A stretch of 64,000 bases of DNA, from positions 1 to 64,000 of the forward strand of contig JASJDM010000019.1 of NCBI GenBank assembly GCA_030065125.1. The letters are read 5' to 3'. Of this stretch, positions 56,411-64,000 are shown one piece after another. Both the position numbers and the translations under genes were made by a program. The stretch is from Lysobacterales bacterium (GTDB lineage Bacteria; Pseudomonadota; Gammaproteobacteria; Xanthomonadales; SZUA-38). Numbering within the stretch: the stretch's first letter is position 1; the number at the start of each line of letters is the position of its first letter. The notes under the pieces were generated by a model. It did no database searches and was not told the origin of the DNA. It worked only from the letters and a program-made list of their open reading frames with translations.

Positions 56411-57843
56411 CCGAACAGTGGCTGTGTATTCACCTGCACCGGCTCAGCCTGGACGTTGTGGTCCGCGGGCTGGAGTCCAGCGAAGCGGTGGCAGTCTGCG
56501 CCAGCCGCGGCAGCAGCCGCTGGATCCACGACCGGGCAGACGGCCTGGCCCGGCAGGGCATCAAACCCCAGATGGCACTGGCCTCGGCTTATGCCCTGGC
56601 GCCGGGAATGCGGGTTTACCCGCGCCAGCTGATGGCAGAAGCCAGTGCCCTGGAGCAGGTGGCCGGCTGGTGTTACGGCATCAGCAGCCGGGTCTCCCTG
56701 TTTCCCCCGGACATGGTACTGGCCGAGGTCGGGGCCAGCCTGAGCCTGCTGGGGCCACTGGAGCGGATTGCCCAGGCCGTCCGGCAGGGTCTGAAACGGC
56801 TGGGCTACCGGTCCAGGCTGGCGGCAGCTCCCTCGGCCGCCGCCGCCCGGCTGATGGCCCGGGCTGGCCGCTACGGCCGGATCACCCGGTTGCAACCCCT
56901 GCCCCGGGTCCTGAGCACCGCGCCCATAGCCGCCGCGGAAATCCCCGCCCGGGACCTGGAGAGCCTGTCGCGGATGGGGCTGACCACCCTGCAGGAGCTG
57001 CTGGATCTGCCCCGCCCCGGGTTGCAGCGCCGATTCGACCAGCAGCTGCTGGATTACCTGGACCAGGTGCTTGGGCTGCAGCCCGAGCCACTCAGGATCT
57101 ACCAGCCAGACCAGGCCTTTCACTCCACCCTGGAGCTTCCCTGCGAAGTGGAAAACCAGGAGGCACTGCTGTTTCCGATTCAGCGCCTGCTGACCGAGCT
57201 GTGTGATTTCCTGGTGGCCCGGGACCTCATCATGGACCGGTTTCACATCGTGCTGGGGCATTCCCATTCCGAACACAGCGTTATCCCCATGGGCCTGCTG
57301 GAACCCGGCAGAAATGAGCAGCGTATCCTCGAGCTGGTGCGGGAACGGCTGCACCACTTCCAGCTGGCCGCCCCGGTGCGGGAACTCAGCCTGAAAGCGC
57401 AGCATTTTTTCCCCTGCCAGGCTCGCTGCCAGGACCTGTTCGAGACCCGCAGCCGGGGCATGGACCAACTGCCACGGCTGGTCGAGCGTCTCTGCAGCCG
57501 CCTGGGGGATACCTCGGTGTTCACCCTGTCCGAAATCGAAGACCACCGCCCGGAAAAGGCCTGGCAGCCCGATATCCTGAAACAACGCCAGGCATCCGGC
57601 CAGTCGAGCAGTAAGTCCGGCAGCCCCATGGCCAGCCGCCCTCTGTGGATCCTGGACCAGCCCACCACCCTGCCGTCCTGCCCGACCCTGGTCAGCGGCC
57701 CCGAGCGGATTGAATCCGGATGGTGGGACGGTGAGGACGTCTGCCGGGATTACTACGTCGCCGAATGCCGCCCGGGAGAGCACCTGTGGGTCTACCGCGA
57801 CCGGCGTGAGGACCGGTGGTACCTGCAGGGGATTTTTAGTTGA
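56407..57843 (+). CDS. imuB: ImuB, Y-family polymerase-like protein
   Basis: 478 aa. The Y-family fold is recognisable (ASAYALAPGMRVYPRQ, YGISSRVSLFPPDMVLAEVG, LESLSRMGLTTLQELLDLP HhH region). The N-terminal metal-binding motif is replaced by CIHLHRLSLDVVVRG, so it lacks polymerase activity, as is normal for ImuB. It bridges the beta clamp, ImuA and DnaE2. In most genomes dnaE2 follows directly; here two minus-strand genes intervene and dnaE2 starts 1.9 kb later. Confidence 0.92.
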   Translation: MTEQWLCIHLHRLSLDVVVRGLESSEAVAVCASRGSSRWIHDRADGLARQGIKPQMALASAYALAPGMRVYPRQLMAEASALEQVAGWCYGISSRVSLFPPDMVLAEVGASLSLLGPLERIAQAVRQGLKRLGYRSRLAAAPSAAAARLMARAGRYGRITRLQPLPRVLSTAPIAAAEIPARDLESLSRMGLTTLQELLDLPRPGLQRRFDQQLLDYLDQVLGLQPEPLRIYQPDQAFHSTLELPCEVENQEALLFPIQRLLTELCDFLVARDLIMDRFHIVLGHSHSEHSVIPMGLLEPGRNEQRILELVRERLHHFQLAAPVRELSLKAQHFFPCQARCQDLFETRSRGMDQLPRLVERLCSRLGDTSVFTLSEIEDHRPEKAWQPDILKQRQASGQSSSKSGSPMASRPLWILDQPTTLPSCPTLVSGPERIESGWWDGEDVCRDYYVAECRPGEHLWVYRDRREDRWYLQGIFS

Positions 57844-58004
57844 GTGGACCATCTGAAAGTCCGGCGTTAGTTGCCTTCGACGGGTACTTTCCTACCGAAC
57901 GGAGATCCTCAGGTCGACTTCGATCATTCACGGTGACCTCCGATGGGATCACTGACGATGTCTGCGCTGGGACCAGTGGCGGGGGGATTGGCTTCGGGGA
58001 TGCG

Positions 58005-58034
58005 GATGGATCCTGAATCGAGTTCAGGATGACG
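58005..58034. repeat. Dispersed 30-bp palindromic repeat, copy 2
   Basis: Identical to 33128-33157, with the hairpin TCCTGAA-tcgag-TTCAGGA. It lies in the 242-bp gap between imuB and the Sel1-like gene, followed by a second GC-rich hairpin (CCCGGTTCG...CGAACCCGG near 58052-58074). No gene is seen in 57844-58085. Confidence 0.7.
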
Positions 58035-58085
58035 ATTTTAGGGAGTGCTTCGCCCGGTTCGCTGCGCGAACCCGGCTGCGCACGG

Positions 58086-58706
58086 CTAGTTCAGGACCTC
58101 CAGCGCGTCATCGGACAGGTTCTGCTCACCAAACCCATTGACGTAATTGTCCAGAAGATCCAGGTATTCCTGCCCCGTCAGTTCCCAGCTGAAACCGCTG
58201 GCATCGGCCAGTTGAACCCGCGTGGAGCTTGCCGGGGATCCGCCCGCCAGGCGACGCTTCTGAACCTTGACCCACTCCCTGCGCAGGGCCAGTGCCGCAA
58301 CGTCACCGTAGCTGGGAACCAGTTCCTGGTAGATGCGGGAGGAGTGGGCCTTTTCCTCTTCCTTCAGGGCGTTCCAGACTTCGTCGCCGGCCTGCAGGAT
58401 CTTTTCGTCGCCATGGGTCCCCGCCAGGCGAAACCAGGCGTAAGCGCGGGCCCAGTCGTGCGGAACGCCGGCGCCCTTGATGTACATCAGGGCAATGCTC
58501 TTCTGGGCCTGCTTGTTGCCGTATCGGGCTGACTGGATGAAGTGTTCGAAGGCTTTTGCCGAGTCCCCTTCCGACAGGGAGCGTGCTGCCTGCTGATAGC
58601 TGACCTGGTCCGGAGTGGCCAACAGGGGCGCCCGATCCTGGGCGGCGGCGACGCCGACCAGCAGGGGTACTACCCATAGAACCTGTCGAACTGCAGCAGC
58701 AACCAT
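58086..58706 (-). CDS. Exported Sel1-repeat protein
   Basis: 206 aa from the ATG at 58706, chosen because GGAGG lies 9 nt upstream and a signal peptide follows (MVAAAVRQVLWVVPLLVGVAAA). The frame stays open further upstream, but that part lacks signal features. One to two Sel1-like repeats are seen (KAFEHFIQSARYGNKQAQKS, IALMYIKGAGVPHDWARAYA). The rest is helical with no catalytic motif. It is probably a periplasmic protein-protein interaction factor. Function unknown. Confidence 0.8.
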   Translation of the reverse strand: MVAAAVRQVLWVVPLLVGVAAAQDRAPLLATPDQVSYQQAARSLSEGDSAKAFEHFIQSARYGNKQAQKSIALMYIKGAGVPHDWARAYAWFRLAGTHGDEKILQAGDEVWNALKEEEKAHSSRIYQELVPSYGDVAALALRREWVKVQKRRLAGGSPASSTRVQLADASGFSWELTGQEYLDLLDNYVNGFGEQNLSDDALEVLN

Positions 58707-58820
58707 GTGGGCTGTCCTCCTGGATCGCGTCCCCGGCCCGATCCAGCAACGAAAAGTGGTGTACTTTGCCCAAAGGTACAGGTTTGCTGATTTTTTTTCA
58801 ATTTCAGGCAACTGGAGCAG

Positions 58821-59627
58821 TCAGCTCGCGGCGCGCTGTTCAGGGGTGCCCGGTTCAACCAGCTCGAACGCGTCCGCATCCTGCCAGAAGGCAAACTTTT
58901 TTCGGAAATCCCGCAGCCGATCCAGCGTAATGGTCCCGGTATCGGTAGCCTCCCGATCGCCCAGGCCCACCAGTTCATCTCCCATGAAGTCCAGCAGCAC
59001 CGACTCGCCGGCGTACTCCCAGCCGTTGCCGTCCCGCCCGACGCGGTTGACGGCAGCAACGTAGCACTGGTTTTCGATGGCCCGGGCCTTCAGCAGCCGG
59101 GACCATGCCGTGCGCCTGGGCGATGGCCAGTTGGCCACGTAGATGAGCAGGTCGTAGTCGTTGCGACAGCGGGAAAACACCGGGAACCGCAGGTCATAGC
59201 AGACCTGGGGACAGATGCGCCAGCCGCGGTACTCGAACACAACCCGCTCCTGCCCGGGCTGGTAGCGGTGATGTTCACCGGCCAGGGTAAACAGGTGTTT
59301 TTTGTCGTACTGGGCCAGCACGCCGCCTGCCGTCACAAACAGGAAACGATTGTAGAATGCCCCGGCCTCCGCCACGGCAAGGCTGCCACAGATGGCCGTA
59401 TCCAGCTGTTGCGCCATGCGGGTCATCCAGCTGACGGCCTCACCGGTCATGGTTTCCGAACACTGTTCCGGATGCTGGGTGAAGCCGCTGGCAAAGGTTT
59501 CCGGCAATACAACGATGTCGGGCCGGGACAGCGCCTGCAGGTGCTGCTCGAACGTGGCCAGGTTCCTGGCCGGATCGTGCCAGGCGACCTGGCCCTGCAC
59601 CAGGGAAACAACCAGTGTGTCTGCCAT
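58821..59627 (-). CDS. Nitrilase-family amidase (YafV/omega-amidase type)
   Basis: 268 aa from the ATG at 59627 (MADTLVVSLVQ). An ATG 7 codons earlier (59648) is possible; neither has a clear Shine-Dalgarno. The Glu-Lys-Cys triad is present: VLPETFASGF, YDKKHLFTLAGE and QVCYDLRFPVF. RSRLLKARAIENQCYVAAVNRVG is the family C-terminal block. The omega-amidase subgroup hydrolyses 2-oxoglutaramate-type amides and repairs deaminated metabolites. It is divergent from dnaE2, with the SOS box 63 bp upstream of its start, so it may share SOS control. Confidence 0.92.
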   Translation of the reverse strand: MADTLVVSLVQGQVAWHDPARNLATFEQHLQALSRPDIVVLPETFASGFTQHPEQCSETMTGEAVSWMTRMAQQLDTAICGSLAVAEAGAFYNRFLFVTAGGVLAQYDKKHLFTLAGEHHRYQPGQERVVFEYRGWRICPQVCYDLRFPVFSRCRNDYDLLIYVANWPSPRRTAWSRLLKARAIENQCYVAAVNRVGRDGNGWEYAGESVLLDFMGDELVGLGDREATDTGTITLDRLRDFRKKFAFWQDADAFELVEPGTPEQRAAS

Positions 59628-59689
59628 TGCTTGAAGCCCAAACGCCATCAGTGGGGCTCAAGTTAGCAAATCCCGCCGCAATCCATATA

Positions 59690-59705
59690 CTGTATTTATA
59701 TACAG
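59690..59705. promoter_or_regulatory. Perfect SOS box upstream of dnaE2
   Basis: CTGTATTTATATACAG matches CTG-N10-CAG exactly and resembles the lexA box. It sits 79 bp before the dnaE2 GTG and 62 bp before the nitrilase ATG on the other strand, in an AT-rich divergent gap. Confidence 0.85.
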
Positions 59706-59784
59706 TTTTTTACCGCCACATCTCCCTACCTCTGTGGCGAGAATTAAATTGTTTTAATTCAATTATTTATAGTGTTTTTCTAAA

Positions 59785-62700
59785 GTGCGTTATCCGGAAT
59801 ATGCAGAGCTTCACTGCCTCAGTGCCTTCAGTTTTCTGCGGGGCGCTTCCCAGCCCGCCGAGCTGGTACGCCAGGCTTGTGAGCTGGGCTACCGGGCACT
59901 TGCACTGACCGATGAATGCTCACTGGCTGGCATGGTCAGGGCCTGGGAGGCCGCCAGGGATCTGCCGCTGGAACTGATTACAGGTACCCAACTGGTCCTG
60001 GAAGACGGTCTCAAGCTGGTTCTGCTGGCAGAAAACCACGCGGGCTACACCGCCATCTGCGAGTTGATCACCATGGGCCGGCGCAACGCGGAGAAGGGAC
60101 AATATCGTTTGACCCGGGAACAGCTGGAACCGGCCCTGCCCGGCACCCTGGTGCTGTGGTTGCCGGATCCAGACCAGCCCCCGGAGCAGGCCGAAGCGCT
60201 GGTGGAAACCGGGCGATGGCTGCGACAACTGTATGACGGCCGCTGCTGGATCGCGGTGGAGCTGCTGCGCAGCGGCCGGGACGACGCGATACTGACAGGC
60301 CTGACACAGCTGGCCCAACGCTGTGGTCTGCCGCTGACGGCAGCAGGAGATGTCCACATGCACCGCCGTGGCCGCCGGGCCCTGCAGGACACCATGACCG
60401 CCATCCGCATCGGCAAAACCGTACGCGAATCCGGCCACGCGCTGTTTCCCAATGGCGAACGCCATCTGCGCGCCCGTCAGCACCTGGCGGGCATCTACCC
60501 GCTGGAACTGCTGGCCGAGACGGTTCGAATTGCCGAGCGCTGCCGCTTTCGACTGGACGAGCTGCACTACGAGTATCCCGAAGAACTGGTCCCCCGGGGT
60601 GAGACGCCCACTACCTACCTGCGCCAGCTGACCGAACAGGGCATCCAGCGCCGCTGGCCGGAAGGGCCCACCGACGAGGTCCGCAAGCAGATCGAGCACG
60701 AGCTGGAGCTGATCGAGGAGATGGACTACGAGCCCTACTTCCTCACCGTCTACGACGTGGTCCGTTTCGCCCGCAGCCAGGGCATCCTGTGCCAGGGCCG
60801 GGGTTCAGCGGCCAACTCCGCGGTCTGCTTCTGCCTGGGGATTACCGAGGTGGACCCCATCCGCATGAGCATGCTGTTCGAACGCTTCATTTCCAAGGAG
60901 CGCAATGAACCGCCGGACATCGACGTGGACTTCGAGCACCAGCGCCGGGAAGAGGTGATCCAGTACATCTATGACAAGTACGGCCGGCATCGGGCCGCCA
61001 TAGCCGCCACGGTGATCACCTATCGCAGCCGCAGCGCGGTGCGGGAGGTGGCCAAAGCCCTGGGCTTCGATGCGGAACAGGTGGACCGGCTGGCCCGTAC
61101 CATCACCCGCTGGGACACCGCCGAAGTGCTGCGCGAGCGACTCTCCGAACGGGGTTTCGACCCCGCCTCCCCCACCATCTGCCGGCTGATGACCCTGGTC
61201 AGCGAGCTCATCGGTTTTCCCCGGCACCTGTCCCAGCACGTGGGCGGCTTCGTGATTTCCCAGCATCCGCTGTCCCAGCTGGTACCGGTGGAGAACGCCG
61301 CTATGCCGGACCGCACCATCATCCAGTGGGACAAGGACGACCTGGAGGCCCTGGGGCTGCTCAAGGTGGACTGCCTGGCCCTGGGCATGCTGTCGGCCAT
61401 CCGGCGCTGTTTCGACCTGATCGCCGGCTTCCGTGGCCGCCGCTTCAGCATGGCCGACGTGCCGCCGGAGGACCCGGCGGTCTACCAGATGATCCAGCGG
61501 GCCGACACCGTGGGGGTCTTCCAGATCGAGTCCCGAGCCCAGATGAGCATGCTGCCAAGGCTCAAACCCGCCTGCTACTACGACCTGGTGATCGAAGTGG
61601 CCATCGTCCGACCCGGCCCCATCCAGGGCAAGATGGTGCACCCCTACCTGCGCCGCCGCCAGGGCAAGGAACCAGTCAGCTATCCATCGGAAGCCCTGCG
61701 CAAGGTGTTCGAACGCACCCTGGGTGTGCCCATTTTCCAGGAGCAGGTAATGCAACTGGCCATTGTCGCCGCCGGTTTCACCCCGGGTGAGGCGGATCAG
61801 CTGCGGCGCTCCATGGCGGCCTGGAAACGCCATGGCGGCCTGGAGCATTTCGAGCGGCGCATCATCGGCGGCATGCGGGAGCGGGGCTACGACGAGGAAT
61901 TTGCCCGACGGGTGTTCGAACAGATCAAGGGATTTGGCTCCTACGGGTTCCCGGAATCCCACGCCGCCAGTTTTGCCCTGCTGGTGTACGTCTCCTGCTG
62001 GCTGAAGTGCCACGAGCCGGCGGCCTTCTGCTGTGCCCTGCTCAACAGCCAGCCCATGGGCTTTTATTCACCGTCCCAGCTGGTGCAGGACGTTCGCCGG
62101 CACGACGTCACGGTACTGCCGGTGGACGTTACCGTCAGCACCTGGGATTGCGCCCTGGAGCCGGACCCCGGCCGCCCCTCTCAGCCCGCCATCCGGCTGG
62201 GGTTCCGCATGGCCCGGGGCATGCGCGAGGACGCCGCGGAGCGGATCGTCCAGGCCCGCGATCAGCGGCCATTCCGCGACGTGCAGGACCTGGTGCAGCG
62301 GGCCGAACTGGACCGGCGCCAGCAGAACTGCCTGGCCGACGTCAACGCCCTGGAAACCCTGGCAGGCCACCGCTACCAGGCCCGCTGGGAGATCGCCGGG
62401 GTGGAACACTTCCCCGAGGTGCTCAAGCACAGCCATATCAACGAGGCGCCGGCACAGCTGCGCGGGCCCGGCGAAGTGGAAAACCTGCTGGCGGACTATG
62501 CCGCTCAGGGCTTCACTCTCAACCGCCATCCCATGGCCATCCTGCGCGACAAGCTCAAGCAGCGCCGGGCCCTGTCCATCGAGCAGGTACGCGCCGCCCC
62601 CAGCGGCCAGCGCCTGCGCACCGCCGGGCTGGTTACCCTGCGCCAGCGCCCCGGCACCGCCAGCGGCGTCACCTTTCTCACCCTGGAAGACGAAACCGCC

Positions 62701-62889
62701 ATGCTCAACGTCATCGTCTGGCGCGACCTGGCCGAAAAACAGCGTGCCGTGCTGCTGGGATCCGACCTGATGGCCATCGACGGTGTACTGGAGCACCAGG
62801 ACGGCGTCTGGCACCTGATCGCCGAGCGCCTGTACGACTACGACGATCTCATCGGCGAACTGCACATCAAGGCCCGGGATTTCTGCTGA
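59785..62889 (+). CDS. dnaE2: Error-prone DNA polymerase DnaE2 (ImuC)
   Basis: 1034 aa starting at GTG ([20 protein letters not shown]), typical length. It has an N-terminal PHP domain (residues 1-270; [25 protein letters not shown]), the polymerase palm with [16 protein letters not shown] and catalytic Asp in [15 protein letters not shown], and a third Asp near [22 protein letters not shown]-terminal HhH and OB folds follow ([19 protein letters not shown]). It is the catalytic subunit of the ImuA-ImuB-DnaE2 mutasome. It has its own SOS box, separate from lexA-imuAB. Confidence 0.96.
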   Translation: MRYPEYAELHCLSAFSFLRGASQPAELVRQACELGYRALALTDECSLAGMVRAWEAARDLPLELITGTQLVLEDGLKLVLLAENHAGYTAICELITMGRRNAEKGQYRLTREQLEPALPGTLVLWLPDPDQPPEQAEALVETGRWLRQLYDGRCWIAVELLRSGRDDAILTGLTQLAQRCGLPLTAAGDVHMHRRGRRALQDTMTAIRIGKTVRESGHALFPNGERHLRARQHLAGIYPLELLAETVRIAERCRFRLDELHYEYPEELVPRGETPTTYLRQLTEQGIQRRWPEGPTDEVRKQIEHELELIEEMDYEPYFLTVYDVVRFARSQGILCQGRGSAANSAVCFCLGITEVDPIRMSMLFERFISKERNEPPDIDVDFEHQRREEVIQYIYDKYGRHRAAIAATVITYRSRSAVREVAKALGFDAEQVDRLARTITRWDTAEVLRERLSERGFDPASPTICRLMTLVSELIGFPRHLSQHVGGFVISQHPLSQLVPVENAAMPDRTIIQWDKDDLEALGLLKVDCLALGMLSAIRRCFDLIAGFRGRRFSMADVPPEDPAVYQMIQRADTVGVFQIESRAQMSMLPRLKPACYYDLVIEVAIVRPGPIQGKMVHPYLRRRQGKEPVSYPSEALRKVFERTLGVPIFQEQVMQLAIVAAGFTPGEADQLRRSMAAWKRHGGLEHFERRIIGGMRERGYDEEFARRVFEQIKGFGSYGFPESHAASFALLVYVSCWLKCHEPAAFCCALLNSQPMGFYSPSQLVQDVRRHDVTVLPVDVTVSTWDCALEPDPGRPSQPAIRLGFRMARGMREDAAERIVQARDQRPFRDVQDLVQRAELDRRQQNCLADVNALETLAGHRYQARWEIAGVEHFPEVLKHSHINEAPAQLRGPGEVENLLADYAAQGFTLNRHPMAILRDKLKQRRALSIEQVRAAPSGQRLRTAGLVTLRQRPGTASGVTFLTLEDETAMLNVIVWRDLAEKQRAVLLGSDLMAIDGVLEHQDGVWHLIAERLYDYDDLIGELHIKARDFC

Positions 62890-62959
62890 GGCCCGTACCT
62901 GCCTTGCGAAGCGGCCACCATGTGCTACTTTCAGGCGGTCACCACACGCCAGCATCGCC

Positions 62960-64000
62960 GTGAAACTTCTCGAGGAACTCCAACAGCGCCGGGTGATTCG
63001 CGTCGCCATCGCCTACGCCGTAGCCAGCTGGGTGGTGATCCAGGTGTTCGATATCGCCACCGGGAGCTTTTCCGCGCCCGATTGGGTCATGCAGGTGGTT
63101 CTGGTCGCGGCGGTGCTGGGATTCTTTGCCGCACTGGCCCTGGCCTGGTCCTTCCGATGGACGCCCCGGGGAATGCAGCGAAACCGGGACCGGGCCGCAG
63201 CCATTTCGGACCGTGGCTTCCAACTGGGCGAGTGGCTGATCCGTCCTGATCTGCTCGAAATCCAGCGAGACCATCAGAAAATCCGCCTCAAGCCCAAATC
63301 CATGGACGTTCTGCGGCGCCTGGCCGACGCCCGGGGCCAGGTGGTCTCAAGGGACGAATTATTCGACTCGGTGTGGCCCGGCGGTGTGGTCAGCGATGAC
63401 ACCCTGACCCAGTGCATCGTCGAGCTGCGCAAGGCATTCGGCGACTCCGCCAAAACACCCAGTTTTATCGAGACCATCCCACGCAAGGGATTTCGACTGC
63501 TGGTCCCGCCCGACGCCGTCACAGACACCCCGGAACGGGCTGCCAGATCGTCTCAGGGCAACACCTGGTTTGCCGCATTCGTGTTCGCTGGGGTCGCGGC
63601 AGCTGGAGCACTGTTCTGGATGCGCACCGAGCCTCACGATTCAGCTTCAACCGGGGACAAGACGCTCGCCGTGCTGCCGTTCACGGATATGAGCCCTGGC
63701 CAGGACCAGGAGTATTTCGCCGACGGCCTGACCGAAGAACTTATCAACAAGCTGGCCGGATTCGATGGCCTCCTGGTGACCGGTCGCACTTCTTCATTCG
63801 TATTCAAGGGACGCAACGAAGACCTGCGGTCGATCGGGGATATTCTGAATGTTGAATACATCCTGGAGGGAAGTCTGCGGAGGGCTGGCAACCAGCTGCG
63901 TATCACCGCCCAGCTGATTGAGGTGGCCAGCGGGTTTCCACTCTGGTCGGATTCCCTGGATCGAGAGGCCTCGGACCTGTTCGCGCTTCAGGACGAACTC
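62960..64000 (+). CDS. Membrane-anchored winged-helix regulator with FlgO/TolB-like periplasmic domain (partial)
   Basis: The frame starts at GTG 62960 and is open for 347 codons to the window edge, so the C-terminus is missing. The order is KLLEELQQRRVIRVAIAYAV with two membrane helices (about 12-32 and 42-66) of the kind that starts adenylate-cyclase-like/TPR proteins. An OmpR/PhoB-type winged helix follows (about 88-183; SRDELFDSVWPGGVVSDDTL, IPRKGFRLLVPP), then a third helix (about 202-221). Last comes the FlgO-like module (LAVLPFTDMSPGQDQEYFAD, then GDILNVEYILEGSLRR). TPR repeats would be expected next. A CadC-like one-component regulator is inferred. Confidence 0.85.
   Translation, partial: MKLLEELQQRRVIRVAIAYAVASWVVIQVFDIATGSFSAPDWVMQVVLVAAVLGFFAALALAWSFRWTPRGMQRNRDRAAAISDRGFQLGEWLIRPDLLEIQRDHQKIRLKPKSMDVLRRLADARGQVVSRDELFDSVWPGGVVSDDTLTQCIVELRKAFGDSAKTPSFIETIPRKGFRLLVPPDAVTDTPERAARSSQGNTWFAAFVFAGVAAAGALFWMRTEPHDSASTGDKTLAVLPFTDMSPGQDQEYFADGLTEELINKLAGFDGLLVTGRTSSFVFKGRNEDLRSIGDILNVEYILEGSLRRAGNQLRITAQLIEVASGFPLWSDSLDREASDLFALQDEL

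Noticed and set aside
56203..57852. 549-codon minus-strand open frame opposite imuB
   Set aside because: Low-complexity Gln/Gly/Pro sequence typical of antisense to GC-rich genes; imuA and imuB on the plus strand have recognised folds.

Overview
The window is about 64 kb of GC-rich chromosomal DNA from a gammaproteobacterium. The evidence is the order yceD-rpmF-plsX-fabH-fabD-fabG-acpP-fabF-(pabB-pabC)-mltG-tmk-holB-pilZ, the order ftsK-lolA-rarA-serS, the order nudJ-mnmA-hflD, and a LexA/ImuA/ImuB/DnaE2 mutagenesis set. pabB and pabC inside the fab cluster, a matrixin, and a winged-helix/membrane regulator at the right end resemble Xanthomonadales-like (for example Wenzhouxiangellaceae-type) genomes. 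That placement is inference; no rRNA or tRNA gene was seen to confirm it.

Layout. 1-4.4 kb: accessory genes (edge of an HNH/DUF222-type gene, a lipoprotein-matrixin pair, a membrane-anchored serine hydrolase). 4.5-11.4 kb: Bax-inhibitor-1 protein, then serS, rarA, lolA and ftsK on the minus strand; the rarA-lolA gap carries a 240-bp MITE-like element and a 157-bp long imperfect palindrome. 11.5-16.2 kb: acyltransferase-like protein, aat and infA facing clpA/clpS. 16.4-20.5 kb: glyoxylate shunt (aceB, aceA) with a divergent LysR gene. 20.5-25.4 kb: nudJ-mnmA-hflD and acnA. 25.4-26.9 kb: two accessory genes bracketed by short octamer arrays. 26.9-32.9 kb: c-di-GMP protein operon, a FadJ-type beta-oxidation protein, an NTF2-like protein and an unlisted 38-aa membrane peptide. 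32.9-33.4 kb: a repeat and hairpin block. 33.4-44.8 kb: the fatty acid/folate/DNA replication cluster. 44.9-51.4 kb: maf, a GT-C glycosyltransferase and a MoxR-DUF58-transglutaminase operon. 51.5-54.9 kb: a UbiA-DprE1-DprE2-like cassette. 55-62.9 kb: lexA-imuA-imuB and a separate SOS-boxed dnaE2, with two unrelated minus-strand genes between. 62.96-64 kb: start of a regulator.

How the genes work together. aceA, aceB and acnA serve the TCA/glyoxylate pathways, and the FadJ-type protein would supply acetyl-CoA to them. The minus-strand cluster from yceD to pilZ couples envelope lipid synthesis to folate synthesis and replication through 4-nt overlaps. Two perfect LexA-type boxes (lexA and dnaE2) and one near-perfect box (left-edge gene) define an SOS regulon in the window. 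The cassette at 51.5-54.9 kb resembles the mycobacterial route to a polyprenyl-phosphate-linked arabinofuranose donor and is the strongest candidate for an under-described system. Two genes (fabH clearly, pabB possibly) appear to start at non-ATG/GTG/TTG codons.
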